Source of the DNA: an uncultured Desulfosoma sp. | GTDB taxonomy: Bacteria; Desulfobacterota; Syntrophobacteria; Syntrophobacterales; DSM-9756 | DNA length: 64,000 nucleotides | Reading direction: 5' to 3' | Assembly: GCA_937960435.1 (NCBI GenBank) | Contig: CALGPN010000034.1 | Coordinates: 1 to 64,000 of the forward strand | Part shown: positions 1-8,239 of the stretch, piece by piece | Position numbering within the stretch: position 1 is the first letter of the stretch | Layout of the letters: each line of letters starts with the position of its first letter | The notes under the pieces: model-generated | Seen by the model: only the letters and a program-made list of their open reading frames with translations | What the model was told of the DNA's origin: nothing | Database searches by the model: none | Position numbers and translations under genes: made by a program

Positions 1-250
1 GGCCTAAACCGCCGCGGCCCCATTGAAGCGCGGAAAGGGCAAATCGCAACAGCGCTCGGAGTGTCGTTTCCGCGGCCTAAACCGCCGCGGCCCCATTGAA
101 GCTGACCGGTTGCGGCCTCGATGTGATGAGCCCGCGTTGGATTTCCGCGATCTAAATCGCCGCGGCCCCATTGAAGCAGTCGTCGTTCGGCTCGGCCCTT
201 ACCACGTCAACGGATTTCCGCGGCCTAAATCGCCGCGGTGCTGTTGAAGC
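1..250 (+). CRISPR. CRISPR array, trailer end (3 full repeats plus 1 cut by the window edge)
   Basis: Repeats of 37 nt lie at 66-102, 141-177 and 214-250. The last 29 nt of a fourth repeat are at 1-29. Spacers are at 30-65 (36 nt), 103-140 (38 nt) and 178-213 (36 nt). The repeat starts GTTTCCGCGG and ends CCCCATTGAAGC. Its middle holds two CCGCGG blocks that can pair around a 9-nt loop. The 3' end ATTGAAGC resembles the 8-nt crRNA handle of many type I and III repeats, so the array probably runs left to right. Repeats 3 and 4 carry substitutions, and the last copy is changed near its end (CGGTGCTG in place of CGGCCCCA), as expected of the trailer. The leader and any cas genes would lie left of the window. 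The subtype cannot be set from this. Confidence 0.93.
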
Positions 251-475
251 GGGATGAAAGGGTGGGGGCACCGCCGACGGCGATTGTCCTATGTCGGTAA
301 GACGAGGCACAGAGGAATGCAGGCCGAACTTTCTTGACTCATCAACGGGGATGGCCTTCCCGGGCCCTCTGCCGCGCCTCGAGGCTTGTGTGCCGGGCCG
401 GGGGTTGATATAGACAAGGGGAGCCGGAAACGGCAGCCGGCGTTTGCCGCGACGAACAAAAAGGGAAAGGCCAAC
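251..475. other. non-coding stretch between CRISPR trailer and nitrilase gene
   Basis: No convincing gene, RNA or terminator is seen here. The nitrilase frame stays open upstream to 386, but the protein family alignment and ribosome binding site favour the GTG at 476. Confidence 0.5.
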
Positions 476-1270
476 GTGACCGCGACACTCACCGTGGCTC
501 TGGCGCAAGTGGAGGGAAGCGGCGATCCCGCCCGAAATCTGGAAAAGGCCCGGCGATTCGCCCAATGCGCCCACGAAAGGGGGGCGGACCTCCTCGTTTT
601 CCCCGAAATGTTCATGGGGCTTCCTTCTCAGGATCACCCACCCGTGCGCTTTGTGCGCGAGCCTAAGACGGACTTTGTGGGCGAGCTGGCCGCCATCGCC
701 GCAGACTTCCACACGGCCGTCGTGGCAGGCGTCTGGGAGCCGTCGCCCGACATCGATCGCGTGTTCAACACCGCCGTCTTCTTTGACGCCGACGGAAGGC
801 TGCTGGCCAAATACCGAAAACTCCACCTCTTCGATGCCCTTAGCGTCCGAGAGTCGGACACCATGGTCCCGGGGGCCGCCCCCCCGCCCATTGTGTCCCT
901 CAAGGGCTTCCGCGTGGGTCTGGCCCTATGCTACGATCTTCGCTTCCCAGAATTGTTTCGCTTTTTGGCTGATAACGAAGCCGAATTGGTCATAATCCCT
1001 TCGGCCTGGTACCAAGGGTCCATGAAAGAAGAGCACTGGCTGACGCTGCTTCGAGCCCGGGCCATCGAGAACACCTTCTACACCGCGGGCTGCAATCTCA
1101 TCGGAAAGGCGTTCTGCGGCCGAAGCACCGTCTTCGACCCCTTCGGCGTCCCCGTCGCCAGCGCCACCGAAGACGAAGACTGCCTCATCGCCCCGGTGTC
1201 CGCCGAACGCGTCCGGGCGGTTCGCGCCAAACTCCCGTCGCTTCGGCATCGTCGAAAGGATTTGTTTTGA
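476..1270 (+). CDS. carbon-nitrogen hydrolase (nitrilase superfamily, omega-amidase-like)
   Basis: A 264-residue protein of the usual nitrilase/omega-amidase length. The Glu-Lys-Cys triad is visible: E44 in LVFPEMF, K115 in YRKLHLF and C152 in ALCYDLRFPE. Such enzymes hydrolyse the C-N bond of amides such as 2-oxoglutaramate in the cytoplasm. The exact substrate cannot be read from sequence. The GTG start at 476 follows an AAGGGAAAGG ribosome binding site, and the family's conserved beginning (LTVALAQ) starts a few residues later. It overlaps the next gene by 4 nt and heads a four-gene group with an ADP-ribosylglycohydrolase and an ABC exporter. Confidence 0.9.
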   Translation: MTATLTVALAQVEGSGDPARNLEKARRFAQCAHERGADLLVFPEMFMGLPSQDHPPVRFVREPKTDFVGELAAIAADFHTAVVAGVWEPSPDIDRVFNTAVFFDADGRLLAKYRKLHLFDALSVRESDTMVPGAAPPPIVSLKGFRVGLALCYDLRFPELFRFLADNEAELVIIPSAWYQGSMKEEHWLTLLRARAIENTFYTAGCNLIGKAFCGRSTVFDPFGVPVASATEDEDCLIAPVSAERVRAVRAKLPSLRHRRKDLF

Positions 1271-2265
1271 ACGAGAAAAAAAAGATCTTCTCCGCCCCAG
1301 GCCCGGAAGGCCACGGCGTCGAAACCAAAGATCGATTCGCGGGTTGCCTCCTGGGGCTCGCCTGCGGGGATGCCGTAGGAACCACCGTGGAATTCCACTC
1401 CCGAGGCACCTTCGAACCCCTCACGGATATGGTGGGCGGCGGTCCGTTCCGTCTCGAAGCGGGCCGGTGGACCGACGATACCTCCATGGCCCTGTGCCTC
1501 GCGGAAAGCCTCCTGGTATGCGACGGCTTCGACCCCCGGGACCAGATGGAGCGCTATCGGCGTTGGTACGACGAAGGCTACTGGAGTTCCACCGGGAGGT
1601 GTTTCGATATCGGCAATACCGTGCGGCGGGCTCTGGAACACTTTCGCCAAACGGGCGAACCGTTCTCGGGACCCGAGGATCCCCGTTCGGCCGGAAACGG
1701 CTGCATCATGCGATTGGCTCCCGTGCCGCTTTTTTATTTCCCCGATAAGCCCACGGCGATCCATTACGCCGGGGAAAGTTCCCGAACGACCCACGGGGCG
1801 GCCGAATGCGTGGAGGCGTGCCGCTTGTTGGCCGATATCTTGGTGAGGGCTTTGGCCGGCGAGGCGAAGGAAAAGCTTCTGCACCTGCCCGAAGACGATG
1901 TAAGGCGCCCGCCCCTTGAGCTCCAGTGCGAAAAAATTATCGCCATCGCGCGGGGCGACTTTCTCGAAAAACCCGTGGACCGGATTCGCGGCTCGGGCTA
2001 TGTGGTCGAATGCCTGGAAGCCGCTCTCTATTGTTTCGCCCGGACGGAAAGCTTCGAAAAAGCCGTGCTCATGGCGGCAAACCTCGGCGATGATGCCGAC
2101 ACCACGGCGGCCGTCTGCGGCCAAATCGCCGGCGCCCACTACGGCGCCTCGGCCATTCCCGAGCGGTGGCTCCAACGGCTGGCCATGGCCGACCAGATCC
2201 GATCCATGGCCGAAGAGCTTTTTCAAAGATCGAACAATAGAACCGGGCCCCGAGGAAGGCCATGA
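1267..2265 (+). CDS. ADP-ribosylglycohydrolase family protein (DraG-like)
   Basis: A 332-residue protein that removes ADP-ribose from a protein, nucleic acid or small molecule using a binuclear metal site. Family signatures are the N-terminal GLACGDAVG, the metal-binding WTDDTSMA near residue 73 and the C-terminal GDDADTTAAVCGQ. DraG reactivates dinitrogenase reductase in some nitrogen fixers, but no draT or nif gene is nearby, so that role is not supported. The start appears to be TTG at 1267, preceded by AAAGGA and overlapping the nitrilase stop. The stop overlaps the next gene by 4 nt, which suggests translational coupling. Confidence 0.88.
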   Translation: MNEKKKIFSAPGPEGHGVETKDRFAGCLLGLACGDAVGTTVEFHSRGTFEPLTDMVGGGPFRLEAGRWTDDTSMALCLAESLLVCDGFDPRDQMERYRRWYDEGYWSSTGRCFDIGNTVRRALEHFRQTGEPFSGPEDPRSAGNGCIMRLAPVPLFYFPDKPTAIHYAGESSRTTHGAAECVEACRLLADILVRALAGEAKEKLLHLPEDDVRRPPLELQCEKIIAIARGDFLEKPVDRIRGSGYVVECLEAALYCFARTESFEKAVLMAANLGDDADTTAAVCGQIAGAHYGASAIPERWLQRLAMADQIRSMAEELFQRSNNRTGPRGRP

Positions 2266-3098
2266 TCGAAATTTTGGATTTGAAAAAGCGCTACAAAACG
2301 GTCGAGGCCCTCAAAGGGGTCAGTCTTTCCGTCTCGGCCGGGGAACTTTTTGCCTACCTCGGGCCCAACGGCGCCGGCAAGACAACCACCATCCGGATCC
2401 TTACGGGACTCACCCGGCCGAGCGGCGGCCGCGCTCTCGTCGGCGGCCACGATGTGGAAAAGGAACCGCTCATGGCGAAACGGCACCAAGGGCTCGTGCC
2501 GCAGCACATCAACCTGGATGCGGAACTCACCGTGGAAGAAAACCTCCTCATCCACGGACGACTCCACAGGATGCGCACCGACGACATTCGGCATCGCATC
2601 GACGAGCTTCTGGGCTACGTGGGGCTGGACGAAAAACGCACAAGCCCGGTCAAACGCCTCTCCGGCGGTATGAAACGGCGCCTCATGATCGCCCGGGCTT
2701 TGCTCCATCGGCCCGGGGTCCTCTTTCTCGATGAACCCACCGTGGGGCTGGATCCCGCCATCCGGCGACGCATCTGGACCCTCATTAAAAAGATCCAGCA
2801 AGACGGCGTAACGGTCTTTCTCACCACCCATTACATCGAGGAGGCGGAATTTCTGGCGGATCGGGTGGCCTTCGTCGACGAGGGGCGGATTGTGGCTCTG
2901 GACGCCCCGCGGCGGCTCATGGACGCCTTGGGCCAATGGGCCGTGGATACCTACCGAGAAAACGAAATGGACACCCGATATTTTCCCGACAGGGAATCGG
3001 CCCGCCTCTACGGCGAGGAACAGCCCAACGGCTACACGCTGCGCCGCGTCAACCTGGAAGATGTCTTCCTCACCTACACGGGAAAGAAAGTCGCATGA
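2262..3098 (+). CDS. ABC transporter ATP-binding protein (DrrA/CcmA-like exporter type)
   Basis: A 278-residue ATPase with Walker A GPNGAGKTT, signature LSGGMKRR, Walker B VLFLDEP and a switch His in LTTHYIEEAE. The C-terminal extension of about 70 residues is typical of the DrrA/NodI/NatA group, which pairs with ABC-2 permeases. The permease follows immediately with an ATGA overlap, so the two form one export system. The substrate is unknown. Close coupling to a nitrilase and an ADP-ribosylglycohydrolase is seen, but its meaning is not clear. Confidence 0.92.
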   Translation: MIEILDLKKRYKTVEALKGVSLSVSAGELFAYLGPNGAGKTTTIRILTGLTRPSGGRALVGGHDVEKEPLMAKRHQGLVPQHINLDAELTVEENLLIHGRLHRMRTDDIRHRIDELLGYVGLDEKRTSPVKRLSGGMKRRLMIARALLHRPGVLFLDEPTVGLDPAIRRRIWTLIKKIQQDGVTVFLTTHYIEEAEFLADRVAFVDEGRIVALDAPRRLMDALGQWAVDTYRENEMDTRYFPDRESARLYGEEQPNGYTLRRVNLEDVFLTYTGKKVA

Positions 3099-3832
3099 AC
3101 CGTCCGTGGCTCGCCGTCTATCTTCGGGAGATGCTCATCCTGCGCCGCCGCTTTTTTCGGCAACTCTTTTCGTGGTCCGTCGCCCCGCTCCTCTACCTTA
3201 TCGCCTTCGGGTACGGCATGGGCCGTCATGTGACGATCCAAGGCGTGGATTATCTGGACTTTCTCATCCCGGGTCTGGCGGCCATGACGAGCATGACGCA
3301 GGCTTTCGCCATCGGGAGCGAAATCAACATCGCGCGGTTTTACTGGCACATTTTCGAGGAGTTCCAAGCGGCGCCCATGAGCCATGTGGAATATGTGCTC
3401 GGGGAGGTGCTCGCCGGGGTGAGCCGGGCCGTGCTGGCCGGCGGCGTCATCATCGGGTTGGGGGCCGTGTTCGGGGTGGTCTTGTCTTACAACGTGGCCT
3501 TTTGGGGCGCGTTCGTTCTGAACAGTCTGTTTTTTTCGGGGCTGGCCGTCTCCTTGGCCATGGTGGTCAAGTCCCATGCGGACCAGGCTTTCATGAACAA
3601 TTTCATCATCACCCCCATGGCGTTTCTCGGAGGGACCTTTTTCCCCTTGGCCCATTTGCCGGCGTGGGCGCAGAAGATCCTTGAGTTCCTGCCCATCACC
3701 CATGCCTCTTCGGCCATGCGAACGGCCGCCCTCGGGGGCACGCCGGATGGGTTTGCGTATCTCCTTTTGGGGGCCTTGGGGGCGGCGGCCTTTGTGGGAG
3801 CCGTGTTGACCGTGGATCGGGCACGGGATTAA
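3095..3832 (+). CDS. ABC-2 type transporter permease
   Basis: A 245-residue integral membrane protein with about six hydrophobic segments, the ABC-2 layout. The conserved region FFPLAHLPAWAQKILEFLP near residue 187 is typical of this family. The ATG overlaps the stop of the ATPase gene, and the upstream extension of the frame (from 2936) lies inside that gene and is not used. It is the last gene of the group; a 200-nt repeat-bearing gap follows. Confidence 0.9.
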   Translation: MNRPWLAVYLREMLILRRRFFRQLFSWSVAPLLYLIAFGYGMGRHVTIQGVDYLDFLIPGLAAMTSMTQAFAIGSEINIARFYWHIFEEFQAAPMSHVEYVLGEVLAGVSRAVLAGGVIIGLGAVFGVVLSYNVAFWGAFVLNSLFFSGLAVSLAMVVKSHADQAFMNNFIITPMAFLGGTFFPLAHLPAWAQKILEFLPITHASSAMRTAALGGTPDGFAYLLLGALGAAAFVGAVLTVDRARD

Positions 3833-3868
3833 CGGGCGGGTTTTTAGAGTCCGCGACGCCGCACCCTC

Positions 3869-3974
3869 GTAGGTTGGGGTGAGCGCAGCGAACCCCAACA
3901 CAAAATTACCCAGCCGGGCAAACCGCCCGCGCGGGGGGAGCCGATGCCGGGCGGGCCAAGGCCCGCCCCTACAA
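3869..3974. repeat. intergenic palindromic repeat cassette
   Basis: Two hairpin-forming units lie between genes. The first, at 873-880 and 892-899 within the 3,000s, pairs GTTGGGGT with ACCCCAAC. The second pairs GGGCGGGCC (3949-3957) with GGCCCGCCC (3960-3968) around AA. The left flank GTAGGTTGGGG and the right end CCCCTAC are typical of dispersed REP- or MITE-like elements in environmental bacterial genomes. No T-tract follows either hairpin, so a terminator role is unlikely. Copy number in the genome is not visible from one window. Confidence 0.6.
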
Positions 3975-4032
3975 CAAAAATGTGCGATGCCGCCCCAACC
4001 GATGGTGGGACGAGCACACAAGGGAAAACGTC

Positions 4033-5169
4033 ATGTCGGACCGTCATTTTGCCGGGCCGGACGGCGACGGAGGCGACGGGGCCGCTTTTGAAGCAAAGGC
4101 CCTCGTAGATGGCTGCACCATGTGCCGCGCCTGCGTTCGCGAATGCGCTTTTTTGCAGCGCTACGGCACGCCCGGAGATCTCGCCGGGCGATTCCTTGCG
4201 GCACAGGCCCCCCAGGAAGCGGTCAACCCCTACGCCTGCAGCCTTTGCGCCTTGTGCGGCGCAGTCTGCCCGGAAGGGCTTTCCCCCGAAAGGTTCTTTT
4301 TGGAACTGCGCCGCATGGCGGTGAGGCGCGGCTCTGTAAGCCTGCGCCCCTACGGCCGGCTCCTCGCCTATGAGGCCCGAGGCCGTTCCCCGTGGCTCGC
4401 CTGGCGCCGGATCCCTTCGGGGTGCCGGACGGTTTTTTTCCCCGGCTGCGCGCTCCCTGGAACCCATTCCCAGGCGGTCCGGCGCCTTGTGCGGGCCCTG
4501 CGCGAAGCCGACCCCTCCGTGGGAATCGTCTTGGATTGCTGCATTAAACCCTCCCACGATTTGGGACGGCACGAGTTTTTTCAAAGCGCTTTTCTTCCTC
4601 TCGTGGCCTTTCTTGAAAAACAGGGCGTCCGAAGGGTGCTCACCGCCTGCCCGAGCTGCCACAAAGTTTTTCGGACTTACGCCACGGGCCTGGAAACGGT
4701 CACCGTCTGGGAAACCGAGGGCTTAGGCCGGCTTTTGGCCGCGGGGACCGTCTCCGGCGACGTGCTCGTTCACGACCCGTGCCCGTACCGGGAGGTGCCC
4801 GAAGCTCGGGAGGCCGTCCGAAGGGCCGTGCGCCGTCTGGGTTTATCGGTTCGTGAACCGAAGAGGGCAGGTGATCGCACCCTATGTTGCGGGGAAGGCG
4901 GCGCCGTCGGTTCCGTCTCGCCGGATCTGGCCCGGCGGTGGGCTGAGCGCCGAAAGGCTGAGGCCGACGGGGGCGTCGTCGTCACGGCCTGCGCGGGATG
5001 CACCGCGTTTTTGCGGCGTTCCGGGCTGAAAGCCGTCCACCTTGCGGACTTTATCCAGGACCCGGTCCGGGCGGCCCACGGTCGGACCCTTGCGGCCGGG
5101 TCGCCCCGAACCTACTGGAACCGGTGGCGCCTCAAAAAGAGCCTCATAAAGATTTACGGCGCGCCCTGA
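4033..5169 (+). CDS. (Fe-S)-binding protein, HdrD/GlpC-like, with 4Fe-4S and CCG domains
   Basis: A 378-residue cytoplasmic electron carrier. Two ferredoxin-type clusters are visible near the N-terminus (CTMCRACVREC and CSLCALCGAVCPEG). Two CCG domains of the HdrB/GlpC/LutA type follow: FFPGCAL with DCCIKP, then HDPCPYRE with LCCGEGG and CAGC. Such proteins transfer electrons to or from quinones, thiols or disulfides. The start at ATG 4033 is placed after AGGGAAA and just before MSDRHF. The 3' end overlaps the convergent selB end by 16 nt. No catalytic partner is adjacent on this strand. The nearest related module is the MvhD-like gene at 7762. Confidence 0.88.
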   Translation: MSDRHFAGPDGDGGDGAAFEAKALVDGCTMCRACVRECAFLQRYGTPGDLAGRFLAAQAPQEAVNPYACSLCALCGAVCPEGLSPERFFLELRRMAVRRGSVSLRPYGRLLAYEARGRSPWLAWRRIPSGCRTVFFPGCALPGTHSQAVRRLVRALREADPSVGIVLDCCIKPSHDLGRHEFFQSAFLPLVAFLEKQGVRRVLTACPSCHKVFRTYATGLETVTVWETEGLGRLLAAGTVSGDVLVHDPCPYREVPEAREAVRRAVRRLGLSVREPKRAGDRTLCCGEGGAVGSVSPDLARRWAERRKAEADGGVVVTACAGCTAFLRRSGLKAVHLADFIQDPVRAAHGRTLAAGSPRTYWNRWRLKKSLIKIYGAP

Positions 5170-7118
5170 TCTTTGCTGCGGCCGTTCCAGAACGTTTTGG
5201 CGTATTGTTCCGAAAGGACCCTTCGATCCCCCACGCGGATGGTCATGCCGATGGAATCCAAATAATCGAGGATACTGATCCCACGGGTGCGACCGAAACC
5301 GAAAAGCGCCGTGCAGTCGGCGATGGTCACGCTTCCGTCTCGGAGGATTTTGGTTCGAACAATCTCTTTGACTTCTTCCAAGGCTTCCCGGGTCATGTAT
5401 CGGCCGTCCCGGAGGCGCACGAGAGTTTTTTGCGCCGTGAGGTAATCCGCGATCTTTTGGACTTCCGGCCGCGGATATCGTTCGCCGTGATCGTCGCAAA
5501 AGGTGCCCACGGCGAAGGTGCGCCACCCCAGCTTCTTGGCGTAACTCAGGACTTTGTCGACGATTTCCTGCTGACGCCGCGGAAGGGCCGTCACGCGGTC
5601 CGGCAGACGGTACCCGGTGGGGTCCCGGGCTACCGTGCCGCGCGCTTCCAAATCGGCCAGAATGGATTCAGCCGTGGCGTCATCCATGGCCGTATCGACC
5701 CGGTGCCGGATTTCCTGAGGGCTTACGGCGGTTTTCAAGGGGTTTTCCGCCAGAATTTCCGAAAGGGCCCGAAAAACTTCCCGGGCGAGATGACTGTAGG
5801 AAGCCTTGGGCAGGAGGCGGTTTTCCCCGACCCGCACATAACGGCCGTCCCGGCACGCCCGTTCCACATGCTCGGCCACGGCTCGGCTCGGGAATCCCGT
5901 CGCCCGCGTGATCTCGGTGAGGCTCACGGCGCGATGCCCCGTGCGATCAAAGAGCATGTCCACGGCCCCGGGCACGTCTTCCTGCATGAGGCACCGGAGA
6001 AACGGGATGACTTTCGGGGCCTTGCGTTCCCGAAATTTTTGTCCCGAAACCTCCAGAACGACCCCTCCGCCGAGGACGGCCTCCAGGTCCACGGAGCACA
6101 TGACGAAGGGGTCTCGAGATAAAGCCGCCACGGGTTTTTCCAGGCGCAGCTGGGCCAAACCCGTTTCCCCGGGGGCCAGCATGTCCCGGTCCATGAGAAC
6201 GACTAGGGCGTTGTGGCAACCCGTGCCCACATGGATCTTGACCCGTGTCCGCGTGGCCAGCGGCCGGGGGGCGTGTCGCGAGATGTCCAGACAGACGTTG
6301 AGATAGAAAGCCGACGCGGCGTAGTTCGGCGTCACCAGCGCCATGCCGTGATCCAACGCGTCGGTCGGCACACCGCGCAGATTGATGCCGGCCCGCATGC
6401 CCGCTTCCACCTTGGGAACCCTTTCGTGATGGGTTTCGAGAAAGCGGGCCGTGGCCACGAGCCCGGCCGGAAGGATTTCCACGGAGTCACCTTCCGTGAG
6501 CGTTCCCGAAAGCACTGTGCCCGAGACCACCGTGCCGAATCCGGCCGCGTGGATCACGCGATCGATCCACAAACGAAAGACGGGGTGGACGGCTTCCGGT
6601 CGAGACGTTTCGGCGAGTTGTTCCAGAGCCGACAGAATTTCGCGCAGTCCGCGAAGATCCACCGCCGAAAAAGGCACAACCGGGCAGCCTTCGAGAAAGG
6701 TGCCGCGCACCAGCTCCCGGATTTCCAACTCGGCCAGTTCCAGGGTTTCCGAATCCACCAGGTCGGCTTTACTGAGCACCGTAAAGCCGGTTCCGGCGCC
6801 CATATAGCGAAGAATTTCCAGATGATCCAACGTCTGGGGCATCACGCCGTCGTCGGCGGCGACCACCAAGACCGCCGCCCCCACGGCACTCAAGCCTCGA
6901 ATGGTGTTCTTTCGGAAATCCCTGTGTCCGGGCACGTCCACCAAGGCCACTCGGCGGCCGCTGGGCAAAACCAAGGGGGCTACCCCCGGTTCGATGGTCA
7001 ACCCCCGGCGTTTTTCTTCCTCCAGCCGATCCGTGTCCCAGCCCGTGAGGGCCTTCACCAGGGTTGTTTTGCCGTGGTCCACATGGCCGGCGATCCCGAT
7101 GGGGCATGGAACGCTCAT
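5154..7118 (-). CDS. selB: selenocysteine-specific translation elongation factor SelB
   Basis: A 654-residue protein that carries Sec-tRNA(Sec) to the ribosome at UGA codons marked by a SECIS hairpin. The N-terminus has the GTPase motifs GHVDHGKT, DVPGH (in LVDVPGHRD) and SKAD. EF-Tu-like domains 2 and 3 follow, then a roughly 250-residue C-terminal part made of winged helices, the SECIS-binding region (end motif KILRDG...TALFGFGRTRGISILDYLD). ATG 7118 is preferred because GGAAGGAG lies 5 nt upstream; an in-frame GTG at 7124 is the alternative. It is the last of a minus-strand series that starts with a tRNA-Sec-like gene at 8331. A UGA-containing gene at 62956-63285 supports a working Sec system. 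Confidence 0.96.
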   Translation of the reverse strand: MSVPCPIGIAGHVDHGKTTLVKALTGWDTDRLEEEKRRGLTIEPGVAPLVLPSGRRVALVDVPGHRDFRKNTIRGLSAVGAAVLVVAADDGVMPQTLDHLEILRYMGAGTGFTVLSKADLVDSETLELAELEIRELVRGTFLEGCPVVPFSAVDLRGLREILSALEQLAETSRPEAVHPVFRLWIDRVIHAAGFGTVVSGTVLSGTLTEGDSVEILPAGLVATARFLETHHERVPKVEAGMRAGINLRGVPTDALDHGMALVTPNYAASAFYLNVCLDISRHAPRPLATRTRVKIHVGTGCHNALVVLMDRDMLAPGETGLAQLRLEKPVAALSRDPFVMCSVDLEAVLGGGVVLEVSGQKFRERKAPKVIPFLRCLMQEDVPGAVDMLFDRTGHRAVSLTEITRATGFPSRAVAEHVERACRDGRYVRVGENRLLPKASYSHLAREVFRALSEILAENPLKTAVSPQEIRHRVDTAMDDATAESILADLEARGTVARDPTGYRLPDRVTALPRRQQEIVDKVLSYAKKLGWRTFAVGTFCDDHGERYPRPEVQKIADYLTAQKTLVRLRDGRYMTREALEEVKEIVRTKILRDGSVTIADCTALFGFGRTRGISILDYLDSIGMTIRVGDRRVLSEQYAKTFWNGRSKDQGAP

Positions 7119-7134
7119 GGTCACTCCTTCCCGG

Positions 7135-7689
7135 TCAGCAGCCCGTTCGACGTTCCAGCCGAGATTTCATTCGGCGGATCGCTTCGGGCACGGCTTTACG
7201 CACAATCACGGCACGCTCCATGCCGTTCCCCTGGCGGTCTTCGTCGTAACCCGGATGGTCGAGGCGGGGGACCGGAAGGTCCGCCATGGCGGCGGGTTCG
7301 TAGATGAACGGGTGCCGCGCCAGATCCAGGATCGGTTTCCGTGTCCCTTCCGAGCGATCCACCCAGCCCAGGCGGGCCATGATTTCGAACCGCGCCTGGT
7401 CCATAAGGTAAAAGTAGCCGTTCAGGAGCCGGCAAAAGCTTTCGAAAGCCTGCGCCTCAAAATCCTCTCCCCGGCCGCGTTCCTGACAGACCATGATCAA
7501 ATCATGGAGCGCCGTTTGCGCTTCAGGAGTTTCCGCGCCGAAAGCCAGAAGGACGGCATCGCTCACGTCCTTCCAGGCGGTGCCGGCGTTCCATGAAGGA
7601 TGTTCCGGAAAGAAACGACGCCAGGTGCGAAAGGCTCGATCCGCCAATTTTTGCCTCTTGAAATCCTCGATGAGGACGACTCGGCCCAT
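7135..7689 (-). CDS. hypothetical protein between mvhD-like gene and selB
   Basis: A 184-residue soluble protein with no membrane segment or signal peptide, and I recognise no domain. It is rich in charged and aromatic residues and ends in a basic region (RRMKSRLERRTGC). Its ATG follows a GGGGGAA ribosome binding site, and its stop lies 16 nt before the selB start, so the two are probably co-transcribed. The spacing from the upstream mvhD-like gene is 72 nt. Conservation of this neighbour next to selB in related genomes would hint at a role, but that cannot be judged here. Confidence 0.75.
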   Translation of the reverse strand: MGRVVLIEDFKRQKLADRAFRTWRRFFPEHPSWNAGTAWKDVSDAVLLAFGAETPEAQTALHDLIMVCQERGRGEDFEAQAFESFCRLLNGYFYLMDQARFEIMARLGWVDRSEGTRKPILDLARHPFIYEPAAMADLPVPRLDHPGYDEDRQGNGMERAVIVRKAVPEAIRRMKSRLERRTGC

Positions 7690-7761
7690 GGGTTCCCCCG
7701 TGTCTTGGTCTATGGGGTTTGAGCCGCGGGCGGCATGCAGGAATCGGCGGAATGGGCTCTC

Positions 7762-8223
7762 TTACTGGGCTGCGGCTTCAAGGGGGACAGGTTCCTTGTC
7801 GGAGGGTGCAGACCCGTAGAGGGGGCCCAAGGCTCGAATGCGCTCGGTGATGTCCCGGCAGCATTGGGCGAACTGGGGTCCCATGGAGGCGGAATTGTAC
7901 ACCATGCCGACCCGTTCCGGATCGATCCCCAGCTCTTGGAGGATTTTTTGGACTCGGGCCACGCGCTTGGCGGCTTTGAGGTTGCCCGAAACGTAATGGC
8001 ATTCCCCAGGGAGGCATCCCGACACATAGACGGCATCGGCCCCCTCTTCCAAGGGCTTCAGCAGATGCAACATGTCCACCCGTCCGGTGCAGGGCACGCG
8101 CACGATATAGACATTGGGGGGGTAGGACAACCGCATGGCGCCGGCAAGATCCGCCGCCGTGTACGAACACCATTGGCAGCAATAGAGAAGGATTCTGGGT
8201 TCGAAGTCCTGGGTGTCCGGCAT
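7762..8223 (-). CDS. hydrogenase iron-sulfur subunit, MvhD/FrhD-like
   Basis: A 153-residue protein of the MvhD family, which passes electrons between a hydrogenase or formate dehydrogenase and heterodisulfide reductase HdrA. The cluster ligands are visible in LLYCCQWCSY, in VPCTGRVD, in SGCLPGECHY and in the C-terminal QCCRDI. In many anaerobes the first motif has selenocysteine in place of one cysteine; here all positions are TGC or TGT cysteine codons. No hdrABC or hydrogenase gene is adjacent, so it is an orphan module. Its ATG lies only 16 nt after the CCA end of the upstream tRNA gene on the same strand. Confidence 0.87.
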   Translation of the reverse strand: MPDTQDFEPRILLYCCQWCSYTAADLAGAMRLSYPPNVYIVRVPCTGRVDMLHLLKPLEEGADAVYVSGCLPGECHYVSGNLKAAKRVARVQKILQELGIDPERVGMVYNSASMGPQFAQCCRDITERIRALGPLYGSAPSDKEPVPLEAAAQ

Positions 8224-8239
8224 GGAGGGTACTCCCGAT

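Noticed and set aside
152-826. 224-codon minus-strand open frame at the left end
   Set aside because: Runs through the CRISPR repeats and antisense to the nitrilase; no recognisable domain.
7762-8223. MvhD-like gene as a selenoprotein
   Set aside because: The frame has no in-frame UGA; all cluster positions are ordinary Cys codons.
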